From the NCBI GenBank assembly GCA_947581865.1, contig CANPWA010000003.1, positions 124,001-188,000 on the forward strand: a stretch of DNA of 64,000 nucleotides, given 5' to 3'. Shown piece by piece: positions 55,824 through 64,000 of this stretch. Each line of letters opens with the position of its first letter. Positions within the stretch are counted from its first letter, which is position 1. The translations under genes were made by a program, and so were the position numbers. Below the pieces are notes generated by a model. It made no database searches. It was not told where the DNA came from and saw only the letters and a list, made by a program, of their open reading frames with translations. The DNA comes from an uncultured Acetatifactor sp. GTDB taxonomy: Bacteria; Bacillota; Clostridia; Lachnospirales; Lachnospiraceae.

Positions 55824-56990
55824 ATGCTTAAAAAGATTTACAGGAGGCTCACGGCTGCTTTTCTGGCGGCGGCAGCCCTGCTTGGTCCCGTCCTGCCCGT
55901 CCGGGCGGAACTTAGCGTCTCCGCGCCCTCGGCTATTCTGATAGAGGCTTCCACCGGTGAAGTCATTTATGAAAAAAATGCGACCGAGAGGAGAAGCCCC
56001 GCGAGCATAACTAAAATTATGACATTGCTTTTGACCTTTGAACAGCTCGAGGCGGGCAAGATCAAACTGACGGACGACGTATTGGTCAGCGCCCATGCGG
56101 CGGGGATGGGCGGCTCACAGGTGTATCTTGCCGAGGGGGAGGTGCAGTCTCTGGAGACCATGATCAAGTGTATCGTGGTATCCAGCGGAAATGATGCCAG
56201 CGTGGCAGTGGCAGAACATATTGCCGGCAGTGAAGAAGCCTTTGTGGAAAAGATGAACCAGAGGGCAGAGCAGCTGGGAATGACAGACACGCACTTTGAG
56301 GACGCCTGCGGGCTGACGGACTCGGACAATCATTACTCTACGGCAAAGGATGTGGCGATCATGTCCAGGGAGCTCATCACGAGATTCCCCGAGATATACC
56401 GGTACAGTACGATCTGGATGGAAGATATCACCCATGTCACCAGACAGGGAGCTGTCAATTTTACGCTCAACAGCACCAATAAGCTTTTGAAACAGTATCA
56501 ATATACCACCGGGCTCAAGACCGGCTCCACCAGCAAGGCAAAATTCTGTGTCTCCGCGACGGCGAACAAGGAGGGGATCGATCTGATCGCCGTGGTCATG
56601 GGAGCGGAGACCGGAACGGACCGTTTTCAGGACGCCCAGGTCATGTTAAACTACGGTTTCAGCGTGAGCGATCTTTACATAGATACCAATCAGGATCCGC
56701 TTCCGAAACTGCCGGTAAAGGGCGGGGTAAAAACGGAGACGGAATTGGTCTATCAGGGGGAGTTCCGGTATCTGGATATCGAAGGAAATTCCCTGGACGG
56801 CGTGGAAAAGGTGCTGGAACTGCCTGCCCAGGCGGATGCCCCCATCCGGAAGGGTTCTGCGGCGGGCAGGGCGAAATATCTTCTGAACGGTGTGGAGATC
56901 GGCAGCATGCCCATATACTATGCGGAGAGTGTCGAGAAGGCAACCTACAGGGATTATGTGAAAAAGGCGCTGGGATTCTTTTTGCTGTGA
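55824..56990 (+). CDS. S11 D-Ala-D-Ala carboxypeptidase, PBP5-like
   Basis: The 388-residue protein trims the terminal D-Ala of peptidoglycan stems. It has a signal peptide (YRRLTAAFLAAAALLG), SxxK in SPASITKIM, canonical SGN (VSSGNDASVAVAEHI) and KTG (LKTGST). A C-terminal beta domain and a final amphipathic helix (YRDYVKKALGFFLL) match PBP5/DacF and should hold it on the outer membrane face. I prefer ATG 55824, though a GTG at 55812 is in frame. Between it and the previous gene lies a hairpin. Confidence 0.93.
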   Translation: MLKKIYRRLTAAFLAAAALLGPVLPVRAELSVSAPSAILIEASTGEVIYEKNATERRSPASITKIMTLLLTFEQLEAGKIKLTDDVLVSAHAAGMGGSQVYLAEGEVQSLETMIKCIVVSSGNDASVAVAEHIAGSEEAFVEKMNQRAEQLGMTDTHFEDACGLTDSDNHYSTAKDVAIMSRELITRFPEIYRYSTIWMEDITHVTRQGAVNFTLNSTNKLLKQYQYTTGLKTGSTSKAKFCVSATANKEGIDLIAVVMGAETGTDRFQDAQVMLNYGFSVSDLYIDTNQDPLPKLPVKGGVKTETELVYQGEFRYLDIEGNSLDGVEKVLELPAQADAPIRKGSAAGRAKYLLNGVEIGSMPIYYAESVEKATYRDYVKKALGFFLL

Positions 56991-57042
56991 GCGCGCTTAG
57001 GGCACCGGGCAGGAAGCTGCCCCGGGAAAACGGAGAAGGACA

Positions 57043-57930
57043 ATGTGGAATATCATTTTTACGGTATGCGCCGTGTTGGCAGTGATCTGCCTATGGATCA
57101 TGATATACGACGGAAATCGTTTCGTGGTGCGGGAGCATGTATTTACCGACTCCCGCATCCGCAGGGATTTCCGGGCAGTGGTGCTGGCGGACCTGCACAA
57201 CAAAAGATACGGTAAGGAAAATGAAAGACTGCTGGAGGCGATCCGAAGACAGAAGCCGGATATGATCCTGGTGGCGGGGGATATGCTCAATGCCAGACCC
57301 GGAGAGACGCTGGATATCGCCCTTCATCTGATGGGAGAGCTGGCAAAAGATTATCCCGTCTATTACGGCAACGGAAACCATGAGCAGCGAATGGAGCTAT
57401 ACCCCGGGACCTACAAGGATATGGCAGAGCGCTACGCAGAAGGATTGCACAGGATAGGGATCACGCCCCTTGTCAATGTCCATGTGCGTCTGGCTGACTA
57501 TGGGATCACGATTTACGGCGCCCAGATAGACAGAGAGTATTACGGGCGTTTCACCGCCTTTCCCATGGCAGAAGAGTATATGCAGTCTCTTCTGGGCAGG
57601 GTGGACAAGTCTTCCTACAGCATCCTGCTGGCGCACAATCCGGAGTATTTTCCCCAATATGCCGCCTGGGGGGCAGACCTTACGCTGGCGGGGCACAACC
57701 ACGGCGGAATGGTGCGCATCCCTTTTATGGGAAAGGGTGTGGCGTCGCCGAAGATCCGTTTTTTCCCCAAATATGACGGCGGAAGATTTGAAGAAAACGG
57801 CAAAGTGATGCTGGTGAGCAGAGGGCTGGGCATGCACACGATCCCCGTCAGGCTGTTCAATCCGGGCGAGCTTCTCGTCCTGGATTTTAAGAGCGGCAGG
57901 GGGGAGCGCGGGAACGAAAGTTTGTCTTGA
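57043..57930 (+). CDS. Membrane-anchored metallophosphoesterase (YkuE-like)
   Basis: The 295-residue protein has an N-terminal hydrophobic helix and a calcineurin-type phosphoesterase domain: LADLHNKRYG (metal ligands), VAGDML, GNGNHE and AGHNHGG. Such YkuE-like enzymes hydrolyse phosphodiesters near the membrane, with substrates often unknown. GGAGAAGGA precedes the ATG. It follows the carboxypeptidase gene after 52 bases. Confidence 0.9.
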   Translation: MWNIIFTVCAVLAVICLWIMIYDGNRFVVREHVFTDSRIRRDFRAVVLADLHNKRYGKENERLLEAIRRQKPDMILVAGDMLNARPGETLDIALHLMGELAKDYPVYYGNGNHEQRMELYPGTYKDMAERYAEGLHRIGITPLVNVHVRLADYGITIYGAQIDREYYGRFTAFPMAEEYMQSLLGRVDKSSYSILLAHNPEYFPQYAAWGADLTLAGHNHGGMVRIPFMGKGVASPKIRFFPKYDGGRFEENGKVMLVSRGLGMHTIPVRLFNPGELLVLDFKSGRGERGNESLS

Positions 57931-57979
57931 AAATCTGTGGATTTCCCGTTACAATATAAGCTGTTGTGTGGAGGTGGCT

Positions 57980-58726
57980 ATGGCAATTCCCGTAAAGCTG
58001 GAAGCGTTTGAAGGCCCGCTGGACCTTTTGCTTCATCTGATAGAAAAAAACAAGATTGATATATACGATATCCCCATCGTGGAGATCACGGAGCAGTATC
58101 TGGAGTATATCCGCCGGATGGAGACGGATGATATGAATGTGATGAGTGAGTTTCTTGTCATGGCGGCGACGCTTTTAGACATTAAATGCCGTATGCTGCT
58201 GCCCCGGGAGGAGGACGGAGAGAACGGCGAGGAAGATCCGAGAGCGGAGCTGGTCCAGAAACTATTGGAGTATAAGATGTGCAAATATATGTCCCTTGAA
58301 CTGCGGGACATGCAGATAGACGCGGCACACAATCTCTACAGAGAGCAGCATCTTCCCGATGAGGTCGCCGCGTACAGACAGCCGGTGGACTATGAGGAGC
58401 TTATCGGGGATATGACGCTGAATAAGCTGCATGAAATCTTTAAGTCCATCGTCCGCAGGCAGGAAGATAAGATCGACCCCATCCGCAGCCGGTATGGCAA
58501 GATCGAGAAAGAGGAAGTGGACATGGAGATGAAATCTCTCTATGTGGAGGCTTATGTCAGGGAACACAAGAGCTTCAGCTTCCGCAGGCTTCTGGAAAAA
58601 CAATCGAGCAGGGCGGAACTGATCGTCACGTTCCTGATCATTTTGGAAATGATGAAAGTCGGCACGATCACCATCTGTCAGGAAAATCTGTTTGACGATA
58701 TCACGATCATGTCCAATGTGGCATAG
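57980..58726 (+). CDS. scpA: Segregation and condensation protein A
   Basis: ScpA is the kleisin of the Smc-ScpAB complex, which organises the chromosome. The 248-residue protein starts with IPVKLEAFEGPLDLLLHLIEKNKIDIYDIPI, the usual N-terminal Smc-neck binding helix (here cited in part: FEGPLDLLLHLIEKNKID), and ends with a winged-helix (FRRLLEKQSSRAELIVTFLIILEMMK in part). GGAGGTGG lies before ATG 57980, so I reject the upstream GTG. Confidence 0.96.
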   Translation: MAIPVKLEAFEGPLDLLLHLIEKNKIDIYDIPIVEITEQYLEYIRRMETDDMNVMSEFLVMAATLLDIKCRMLLPREEDGENGEEDPRAELVQKLLEYKMCKYMSLELRDMQIDAAHNLYREQHLPDEVAAYRQPVDYEELIGDMTLNKLHEIFKSIVRRQEDKIDPIRSRYGKIEKEEVDMEMKSLYVEAYVREHKSFSFRRLLEKQSSRAELIVTFLIILEMMKVGTITICQENLFDDITIMSNVA

Positions 58727-58764
58727 GACGGGCAGGCTGAAAGACGGTTTGGAGAGGAAAGAAT

Positions 58765-59334
58765 ATGGAGCGTACCAGAGCGAAGGCGATAATCGAGAGC
58801 ATTCTGTTCACTATGGGGGAGTCCGTGGAGGTGAGCAGGCTTGCCGATGTGATAGAGGAGGATGTAAAGACCACGAGATCCATTCTGGATGAGATGGAGA
58901 AGGAATATGAGAAAGAAGACAGGGGGATCTTCATCACCTGGCTGGACAGCGCCGTGCAGCTCTGCACCAAGGCGGAGATGTACGAGTATCTGATCAAGGT
59001 TGCCAGGGCGCCCCGGAAGATGACCCTGACGGACACGGTGCTGGAGACTCTGTCCATCATCGCCTACAAACAGCCGGTGACGAGGGTGGAGATTGAAAAG
59101 GTGCGGGGTGTCAGCTGTGACCATGCGATCAATAAGCTGCTGGAGTATGACCTGATCACTGAGCTTGGCAGGCTGGATGCTCCGGGCAGACCGCTTTTGT
59201 TTGGCACCACAGAGCAGTTCCTGCGATGCTTTGGCGTAAAGAGCTTAGAGGAGCTTCCCAAGCTCAATCCTGTGCAGATCGAGGAATTCAAGGCGCAGGC
59301 GGAGGCAGAGATCCAGTTGAGGCTGGATATCTGA
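58765..59334 (+). CDS. scpB: Segregation and condensation protein B
   Basis: ScpB dimers bind the ScpA linker. The 189-residue protein has two winged-helix domains: AIIESILFTMGESVEVSRLA and TLSIIAYKQPVTRVEIEKVRG (in part), then the LGRLDAPGRPLLFGTTEQFLR wing (in part). It lies 38 bases after scpA, the usual pairing. Confidence 0.96.
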   Translation: MERTRAKAIIESILFTMGESVEVSRLADVIEEDVKTTRSILDEMEKEYEKEDRGIFITWLDSAVQLCTKAEMYEYLIKVARAPRKMTLTDTVLETLSIIAYKQPVTRVEIEKVRGVSCDHAINKLLEYDLITELGRLDAPGRPLLFGTTEQFLRCFGVKSLEELPKLNPVQIEEFKAQAEAEIQLRLDI

Positions 59335-59407
59335 TCTTCTCGGAGAACGCATAAAAGCCCTTTGGAGGCTCATATATATTTAGCAAACCGCATGGCGGAG
59401 GAACCCT

Positions 59408-60745
59408 ATGCGAAACAACAATAAAAGCCTTCCAAGGCGCCTTGCGGGGACATTGCTCGCCGTCCTGCTTCTTGTGGGGACAGCAGGACAGACGGCGTTT
59501 ACATGCCGCGCGGAGGAACTGGATCTGTATGCCGCATCTGCGGTGCTCATGGATGCGGACTCGGGGAGAGTCCTGTACGAAAAACAGGGTTACACGCCTA
59601 TGGCGATGGCGAGCACGACAAAGATCATGACCTGCATTCTGGTGCTGGAGGAAGGCAGTCTGGACGACAGAGCGCAGGTGTCTGCCTATGCGGCATCCAT
59701 GCCTAAGGTGAAGCTCTACGTGAGACAGGGGGAGGAGTATGAGGTGAGGAGCCTCCTTTTTTCTCTGATGCTTGAATCGCACAATGACACGGCAGTGGTC
59801 TTGGCGGAATACATAGGGAAGCGCTATCTTTCGCGGGAGCTTCAGGAAAAAGCAACCTCGGAATTTACGGTGGAAGAGAGCAGGCAGGCGGTAAAGGCAT
59901 TCGCCGCTCTGATGAACCAAAAGGCGCGGGAGCTGGGATGTGAAGACACCTGGTTCATCACGCCCAACGGGCTGGATGCCACGGAGAGCATTGAGACGGC
60001 ATCGGGGGAAACCGTGACGCTGGAACACCACACTACGGCGGCTGAGCTGGCGCGCATTATGATGTACTGCGTGAAAGAATCCCCGGGGAGGGATGTGTTT
60101 CGGGAGATCACCCGGACGGAAAGCTATAGCTTTTACGAAAACGGAAGAAATGTGACCTGTGTCAATCACAATGCCTTTCTGAATATGATGGAGGGAGCCT
60201 TCAGCGGCAAGACCGGATTTACCAACAAGGCGGGATACTGTTATGTGGGAGCGCTGGAGCGGGACGGCAAAACCTTTATCGTGGCGCTTTTGGCATGCGG
60301 CTGGCCCAATAACAAAAGCTATAAGTGGAGTGATTCTCAAAAACTTATGGAGTATGGGCTGGAGAATTATGAGTTCCGCAAATTTTTAAATGAGGAAAGC
60401 GCTTTTGATGAGACCGGTCTCAAACCCCTTGTGGTGGAGAACGGGCAGACGGATGTGCTGGGAGGCAGTGCCAGCGTGGGGCTGACGATCCGGGAGCGCG
60501 ATCCGGACGAATTTTGGAGCGAGGAGGGAATGCTGCTGCGTCCGGACGAGAAGATCCAGGTGGACTGCGAGGTCGAAAAAGCGCTGCGCGCTCCGGTGAG
60601 GGCAGGGATGCAGGTGGGCTGTATCCGTTACAGTGTGGACGGAGAAGTTTATCTGACAGAGACCATTGTGACGGATGGCAGCGTGGAAAAAATCGGGCTT
60701 CCCTGGTGTATGGAGCAGATCCTTCGACGGTTTCTGATATTTTGA
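59408..60745 (+). CDS. S11 D-Ala-D-Ala carboxypeptidase, DacF-like
   Basis: The 445-residue protein has a signal peptide, SxxK in MASTTKIM, SHN (LESHNDTAVVLAEYI) and KTG (SGKTGFT). A C-terminal beta domain and an end helix (MEQILRRFLIF) suggest PBP5-like anchoring. It is the third S11 enzyme in the window. Next to scpAB this matches the dacF position of many Firmicutes. Confidence 0.93.
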   Translation: MRNNNKSLPRRLAGTLLAVLLLVGTAGQTAFTCRAEELDLYAASAVLMDADSGRVLYEKQGYTPMAMASTTKIMTCILVLEEGSLDDRAQVSAYAASMPKVKLYVRQGEEYEVRSLLFSLMLESHNDTAVVLAEYIGKRYLSRELQEKATSEFTVEESRQAVKAFAALMNQKARELGCEDTWFITPNGLDATESIETASGETVTLEHHTTAAELARIMMYCVKESPGRDVFREITRTESYSFYENGRNVTCVNHNAFLNMMEGAFSGKTGFTNKAGYCYVGALERDGKTFIVALLACGWPNNKSYKWSDSQKLMEYGLENYEFRKFLNEESAFDETGLKPLVVENGQTDVLGGSASVGLTIRERDPDEFWSEEGMLLRPDEKIQVDCEVEKALRAPVRAGMQVGCIRYSVDGEVYLTETIVTDGSVEKIGLPWCMEQILRRFLIF

Positions 60746-60775
60746 GCGGCAAAAAAGGAAAAATGTTAAAAAAAT

Positions 60776-60805
60776 GCAATTCGTTCTTTGCGAGTTGCTT
60801 TTTTT
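60776..60805 (+). terminator. Terminator after the DacF-like gene
   Basis: GCAATTCG (60776-60783) pairs with CGAGTTGC (60791-60798), loop of 7, followed by seven T. Confidence 0.85.
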
Positions 60806-60894
60806 ATGTTATACTATAATTGACAAATTATGGGGACTATATCTCCACATATGTTAGTTCGTTTTTTTATCATTATAAATGGAGGGCTGAAAGC

Positions 60895-62322
60895 ATGAGT
60901 ACTACTTCAAAAGCGAGTCAAAGAATTACAGCTTTACTCGACGACAACAGTTTCGTTGAAATCGGCGGGCTTGTCACGGCGAGAGCCACTGATTTTAATA
61001 TGAAACCGACAGAGACTCCATCCGACGGATGTATCACCGGATACGGAGTGATCGACGGGAATCTTGTGTATGTGTACAGCCAGGATGCTTCTGTGATGAA
61101 TGGAACCATCGGTGAGATGCATGCAAAAAAGATTGCCAATCTCTATGACCTGGCGATGAAGACGGGCGCACCCGTCATCGGTCTGCTGGATTGTGCGGGC
61201 GTCAGACTGCAGGAGGGGACCGATGCGCTTGCCGCATTCGGCATCATCTATGCAAAGCAGACTGCCGCCAGCGGAGTGATTCCCCAGATTACTGCGGTTT
61301 TAGGTTCCTGCGGCGGCGGGCTGGCGCTGTTCCCCACGCTGACGGACTTTACTTTTATGGAGGAGAAGAATGCAAAGCTGTTTGTCAATGCACCCAATGC
61401 GTTGGACGGCAATGTGGTGACCAAGTGTGATTCTTCTGCGGCAAAGTTCCATGCCGAGGAGAGCGGTATTGTGGATGTTGTGGCCGACGAGGCACAGATC
61501 CTTCAGAGCATCCGCGAGCTGATCGGCTTCCTTCCCGCAAACAATGAATCCTATGCGGGCGAGGAGTGCAGCGACGATTTAAACCGTGTAAACCCTGAGA
61601 TCGCAGGCTGTGTGGGAGACACTTCCATCGCGTTATCCATTCTTGCAGACGACAATCGCTTCTTCGAGGTGAAGGCAGGATATGCAAAGCAGATGGTGAC
61701 CGGGTTTCTGCGGCTCAACGGCATGACCGTGGGCGCAGTGGCAAACCGCTGTGAAATCTGTGACGAGGAGGGCAGGACGGTGGAGAAGATGGACGCCGTG
61801 CTCACCGCGGCAGGCTGTGAGAAGGCAGCGGATTTTGTGAGCTTCTGTGACGCCTTCGGCATTCCCGTTCTGAGCCTGACCAATGTAAAGGGCTACGAGG
61901 CGACCATGTGTTCCGAGAAAAGGATCGCGAAGGCAGCGGCAAGACTCACCTATGCCTTTGCGAGCGCGACGGTGCCCAAAGTGAACGTGATTTTGGACAA
62001 GGCTTACGGCACCGCGTATGCTGTCATGAATTCCAAGGCGCTCGGCGCGGACATCACTATGGCCTGGCCCGATGCGCAGGTGGGCGCCATGGAGGGAAAA
62101 CATGCCGCACAGATCATGTATGACGGTCAGGGCGCGGATGTGATAAACGAGAAAGCTGCGGAGTACGAGAAGATGAATCTCAATGTCAACAATGCGGCGA
62201 GAAGAGGATATGTGGATCAGATCATAGATGCCGCCGACACCAGAAAATATGTGATCGGCGCATTTGAGATGCTGTTTACAAAGAGTGAAGATGGTCCTGT
62301 AAAGAAGCATGGCACTGTCTAG
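60895..62322 (+). CDS. mmdA: Carboxyltransferase alpha subunit of a Na+-pumping acyl-CoA decarboxylase
   Basis: This 475-residue protein has the acyl-CoA carboxyltransferase fold (two crotonase-like halves): GYGVIDGNLVYVYSQD, LDCAGVRLQEG and GSCGGGLALFP in the first, GYEATMCSEKRIAKAAAR and AWPDAQVGAMEG in the second. It moves CO2 from a CoA thioester to biotin. The fold excludes oxaloacetate decarboxylase. Length and neighbours favour methylmalonyl-CoA decarboxylase; glutaconyl-CoA is an alternative. GGAGGG precedes ATG 60895, which rules out an upstream ATG at 60820. Confidence 0.85.
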   Translation: MSTTSKASQRITALLDDNSFVEIGGLVTARATDFNMKPTETPSDGCITGYGVIDGNLVYVYSQDASVMNGTIGEMHAKKIANLYDLAMKTGAPVIGLLDCAGVRLQEGTDALAAFGIIYAKQTAASGVIPQITAVLGSCGGGLALFPTLTDFTFMEEKNAKLFVNAPNALDGNVVTKCDSSAAKFHAEESGIVDVVADEAQILQSIRELIGFLPANNESYAGEECSDDLNRVNPEIAGCVGDTSIALSILADDNRFFEVKAGYAKQMVTGFLRLNGMTVGAVANRCEICDEEGRTVEKMDAVLTAAGCEKAADFVSFCDAFGIPVLSLTNVKGYEATMCSEKRIAKAAARLTYAFASATVPKVNVILDKAYGTAYAVMNSKALGADITMAWPDAQVGAMEGKHAAQIMYDGQGADVINEKAAEYEKMNLNVNNAARRGYVDQIIDAADTRKYVIGAFEMLFTKSEDGPVKKHGTV

Positions 62323-62338
62323 AAAGGGTGATTGTAGG

Positions 62339-63133
62339 ATGAAGAAATTTTTGATTTTAACCTGCCTGCTCGCCTGTCTCTTTGGAGTGACAGCCTGTGG
62401 CGCGGAAGGGCAGCTGGACCAGTATGATCAGGAGAGGATCGACGGTGCGATCGATATCACAGTCAACAAAATAATTCCGACGATCCAGATGGCGATGGAG
62501 GATGAAGCGCGGGAAGTTTTGGAAAGCTACACTCCGGCGGAGGTCGAATACGTTGTCAGCGCCTATCATCAGCTCAATGTGGACGGCAGAGCTTTTATGA
62601 GCGCGCTCGATTCTTTTAAGTCCGCTTATGAGGAGCTCGGCGGATCGGGGAAGATCGTGGGCACTGCCGCACAGATCGACGGCGACCAGATCATTGTCAG
62701 TGTGGATGTGCTCGGCGCTGACAACACCCGGGCGAAAGCGGAGGTCGTAGTTTCCAATGACTTTTTCTACACACTGGAGTCCGCCTCCCTCAACAAGGTG
62801 AGCGGCATAGGGGAATCCATGGGAAAGGCAGGGCTGAACACTCTGCTGGGTATGGGTACCGTGTTTGCGGTGTTGATCCTGATCTGTCTGATCATCTCAT
62901 GCTTCGGCATCATTCACAAACTTCAGATGCGTCAGACGAAGAAAGGGGAAGCTCCGGCTCAGACCGCGGGAATTGACAATGCGGTCGCCCAGATCACAAG
63001 GCAGGAGGAAGAAGTTGAGCCGGATGATCTGGAACTTGTGGCTGTCATAGCAGCCGCGGTCGCGGCAAGCGAGGGCGCCGCTTCCACAGACGGATTTGTA
63101 GTGCGCTCCATCAAGAGACGCAGAGTATATTAA
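62339..63133 (+). CDS. OadG/MmdD-like subunit as a lipoprotein with outer domain
   Basis: The 264-residue protein has a lipoprotein signal (LACLFGVTAC) and a soluble outer domain (about 20-165, helical start, then beta pattern). A membrane helix (TVFAVLILICLIISCFGIIHK, in part) near residues 175-200 and an acidic cytoplasmic tail follow, the part that resembles OadG/MmdD. Typical OadG is about 80-120 residues with only the helix and tail. It lies 16 bases after mmdA and 18 before the biotin carrier, so it belongs to the operon and should hold the complex at the membrane. Confidence 0.75.
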   Translation: MKKFLILTCLLACLFGVTACGAEGQLDQYDQERIDGAIDITVNKIIPTIQMAMEDEAREVLESYTPAEVEYVVSAYHQLNVDGRAFMSALDSFKSAYEELGGSGKIVGTAAQIDGDQIIVSVDVLGADNTRAKAEVVVSNDFFYTLESASLNKVSGIGESMGKAGLNTLLGMGTVFAVLILICLIISCFGIIHKLQMRQTKKGEAPAQTAGIDNAVAQITRQEEEVEPDDLELVAVIAAAVAASEGAASTDGFVVRSIKRRRVY

Positions 63134-63151
63134 AAAATGGAGGATAAAAAG

Positions 63152-63523
63152 ATGAAAAATTATACCATAACCGTAAACGGAAACGTATATGATGTAGTAG
63201 TGGAGGAGGGCACATCCACAGGCGCACCCGTGGCGGCAAAGGCTCCCGCAGCTCCCAAGGCGGCACCCGCAGCCGCTCCCGCAGCCGCACCCAAGGCAGG
63301 TGGAGCAGGCAGTGTGAAGATCGAGGCCGGTGCGGCAGGAAAGGTGTTCAAACTGGAGGCAGGCGCAGGGCAGGCAGTCAAGAGAGGCGATGCCATTGTC
63401 ATCCTGGAGGCGATGAAGATGGAGATCCCCGTTGTGGCACCCCAGGACGGTACCGTTGCAAGCATTGAAGTCGCAGTCGGCGATTCTGTTGAGGCAGGAG
63501 CGGTTCTGGCGACCATGAATTAG
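63152..63523 (+). CDS. mmdC: Biotin carrier protein of the decarboxylase
   Basis: The 123-residue protein starts with MKNYTITVNGNVYDVVVEE, has an Ala/Pro-rich linker (about 30-58) and a biotinyl domain with the EAMKMEI motif, where Lys is biotinylated. It carries CO2 from the alpha to the beta subunit. GGAGG precedes ATG 63152, so I reject the five-codon longer start at 63137. Confidence 0.95.
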   Translation: MKNYTITVNGNVYDVVVEEGTSTGAPVAAKAPAAPKAAPAAAPAAAPKAGGAGSVKIEAGAAGKVFKLEAGAGQAVKRGDAIVILEAMKMEIPVVAPQDGTVASIEVAVGDSVEAGAVLATMN

Positions 63524-63556
63524 TTTTCAGGCGGAAATACAACAGGAGGTTGACAA

Positions 63557-64000
63557 ATGGATTATATAGTTAATACGCTTGACAATCTGGTTCACCAGAC
63601 GGCGTTTTTCAATCTCACCGTCGGCAACTATATCATGATTGCCATTGCGTGCGTTTTCCTTTATTTAGCCATCCGGCACGGGTTTGAGCCTCTTCTTCTG
63701 ACTCCCATTGCATTCGGTATGCTCCTGGTGAACATTTATCCGGATATCATGGTGAGCCCGGAGGATGCTGCAAACGGCGTCGGTGGTCTACTGCATTATT
63801 TTTATCTGTTGGACGAATGGGCGATCCTGCCCTCCCTGATCTTTATGGGTGTGGGGGCCATGACGGACTTTGGACCGCTGATCGCGAACCCCAAGAGCTT
63901 CCTTTTGGGCGCGGCGGCGCAGTTTGGTATTTTTGCCGCTTATTTCGGCGCCATTGCGATGGGATTCAATGACAAGGCGGCAGCCGCCATCTCCATCATC
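63557..64000 (+). CDS. mmdB: Na+-transporting decarboxylase beta subunit, 5' part
   Basis: The gene runs off the window edge after 148 codons. The visible part has several membrane helices and the family segments GFEPLLLTPIAFGMLLVN, LPSLIFMGVGAMTDFGPL and AAQFGIFAAYFGAIAMGF. This subunit decarboxylates carboxybiotin and exports Na+. ACAGGAGG lies upstream of the ATG. About 60% of the protein should be missing. Confidence 0.93.
   Translation, partial: MDYIVNTLDNLVHQTAFFNLTVGNYIMIAIACVFLYLAIRHGFEPLLLTPIAFGMLLVNIYPDIMVSPEDAANGVGGLLHYFYLLDEWAILPSLIFMGVGAMTDFGPLIANPKSFLLGAAAQFGIFAAYFGAIAMGFNDKAAAAISII

Overview
This window looks like a core chromosomal stretch of an anaerobic Firmicute of the class Clostridia, most likely a Lachnospiraceae-type gut bacterium. 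The evidence is the gene set: a DUF5688 protein, a giant two-module CoA-activase protein, an M16C peptidase, BspA-type (DUF285) and YDG/MBG-like surface repeats, a single-chain glycyl-tRNA synthetase, YqeG and YqzL, and a biotin-dependent Na+-pumping decarboxylase operon. Coding density is high, nearly all genes are on the + strand, and strong AGGAGG ribosome sites dominate. I saw no phage, insertion sequence, CRISPR array or rRNA.

Layout. 1-4.8 kb: tail of a YetA/PcRGLX-like sugar-acting protein, then yqeG, aroE, an in-frame aroK-aroQ fusion and efp. 5-9.6 kb: DUF5688 protein, tRNA-Arg(CCG) inside a 16-bp inverted repeat, SH3b protein, a small helical protein and gdhA behind a structured leader. 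9.6-16.2 kb: PPi-type phosphofructokinase (-) divergent from a 1692-aa secreted Cys/His-repeat protein. 16.4-22.6 kb: CobU-like kinase, orphan PilT, RNase H, RluB-like synthase, ligA, metA. 22.6-29.5 kb: XRE regulator divergent from a 2003-aa BspA-like surface protein, then a small coiled-coil protein. 29.5-33.8 kb: CoA-activase/dehydratase-like protein (-). 34-44.3 kb: rhomboid-like membrane protein with a zinc ribbon, a degenerate sigma-like protein, an unknown partner, M16C peptidase, DUF4349 lipoprotein, era, yqzL, recO, a lipoprotein and glyS. 44.4-51.9 kb: J-like TPR protein, short Hsp70 and alaS. 52-60.8 kb: DUF6056 membrane protein, three S11 D-Ala-D-Ala carboxypeptidases, rpsU, CmpB-type membrane protein, metallophosphoesterase, scpA and scpB. 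60.9-64 kb: methylmalonyl-CoA-type decarboxylase operon (alpha, OadG-like lipoprotein, biotin carrier, beta subunit cut by the window edge).

How the genes fit together. The two giant secreted proteins share the same C-terminal Ig-like repeat type and lack a visible sortase signal, so they probably use a common non-covalent mode of wall retention. The BspA-like protein appears to be controlled by its divergent XRE neighbour through palindromic operators over its -35 box. The J-like TPR protein and the short Hsp70 are adjacent and probably form a dedicated chaperone pair. GdhA, the CoA-activase protein and the decarboxylase pump all suit amino-acid or organic-acid fermentation, but the window does not prove that they act in one pathway.

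Least explained and most worth checking: the gdhA leader with two mutually exclusive helices, the J-like TPR/Hsp70 pair without an HPD motif, the sigma-like protein without region 4, the catalytically dead-looking rhomboid with a zinc ribbon, the Cys/His surface repeats, and the OadG-like lipoprotein with an extra outer domain.
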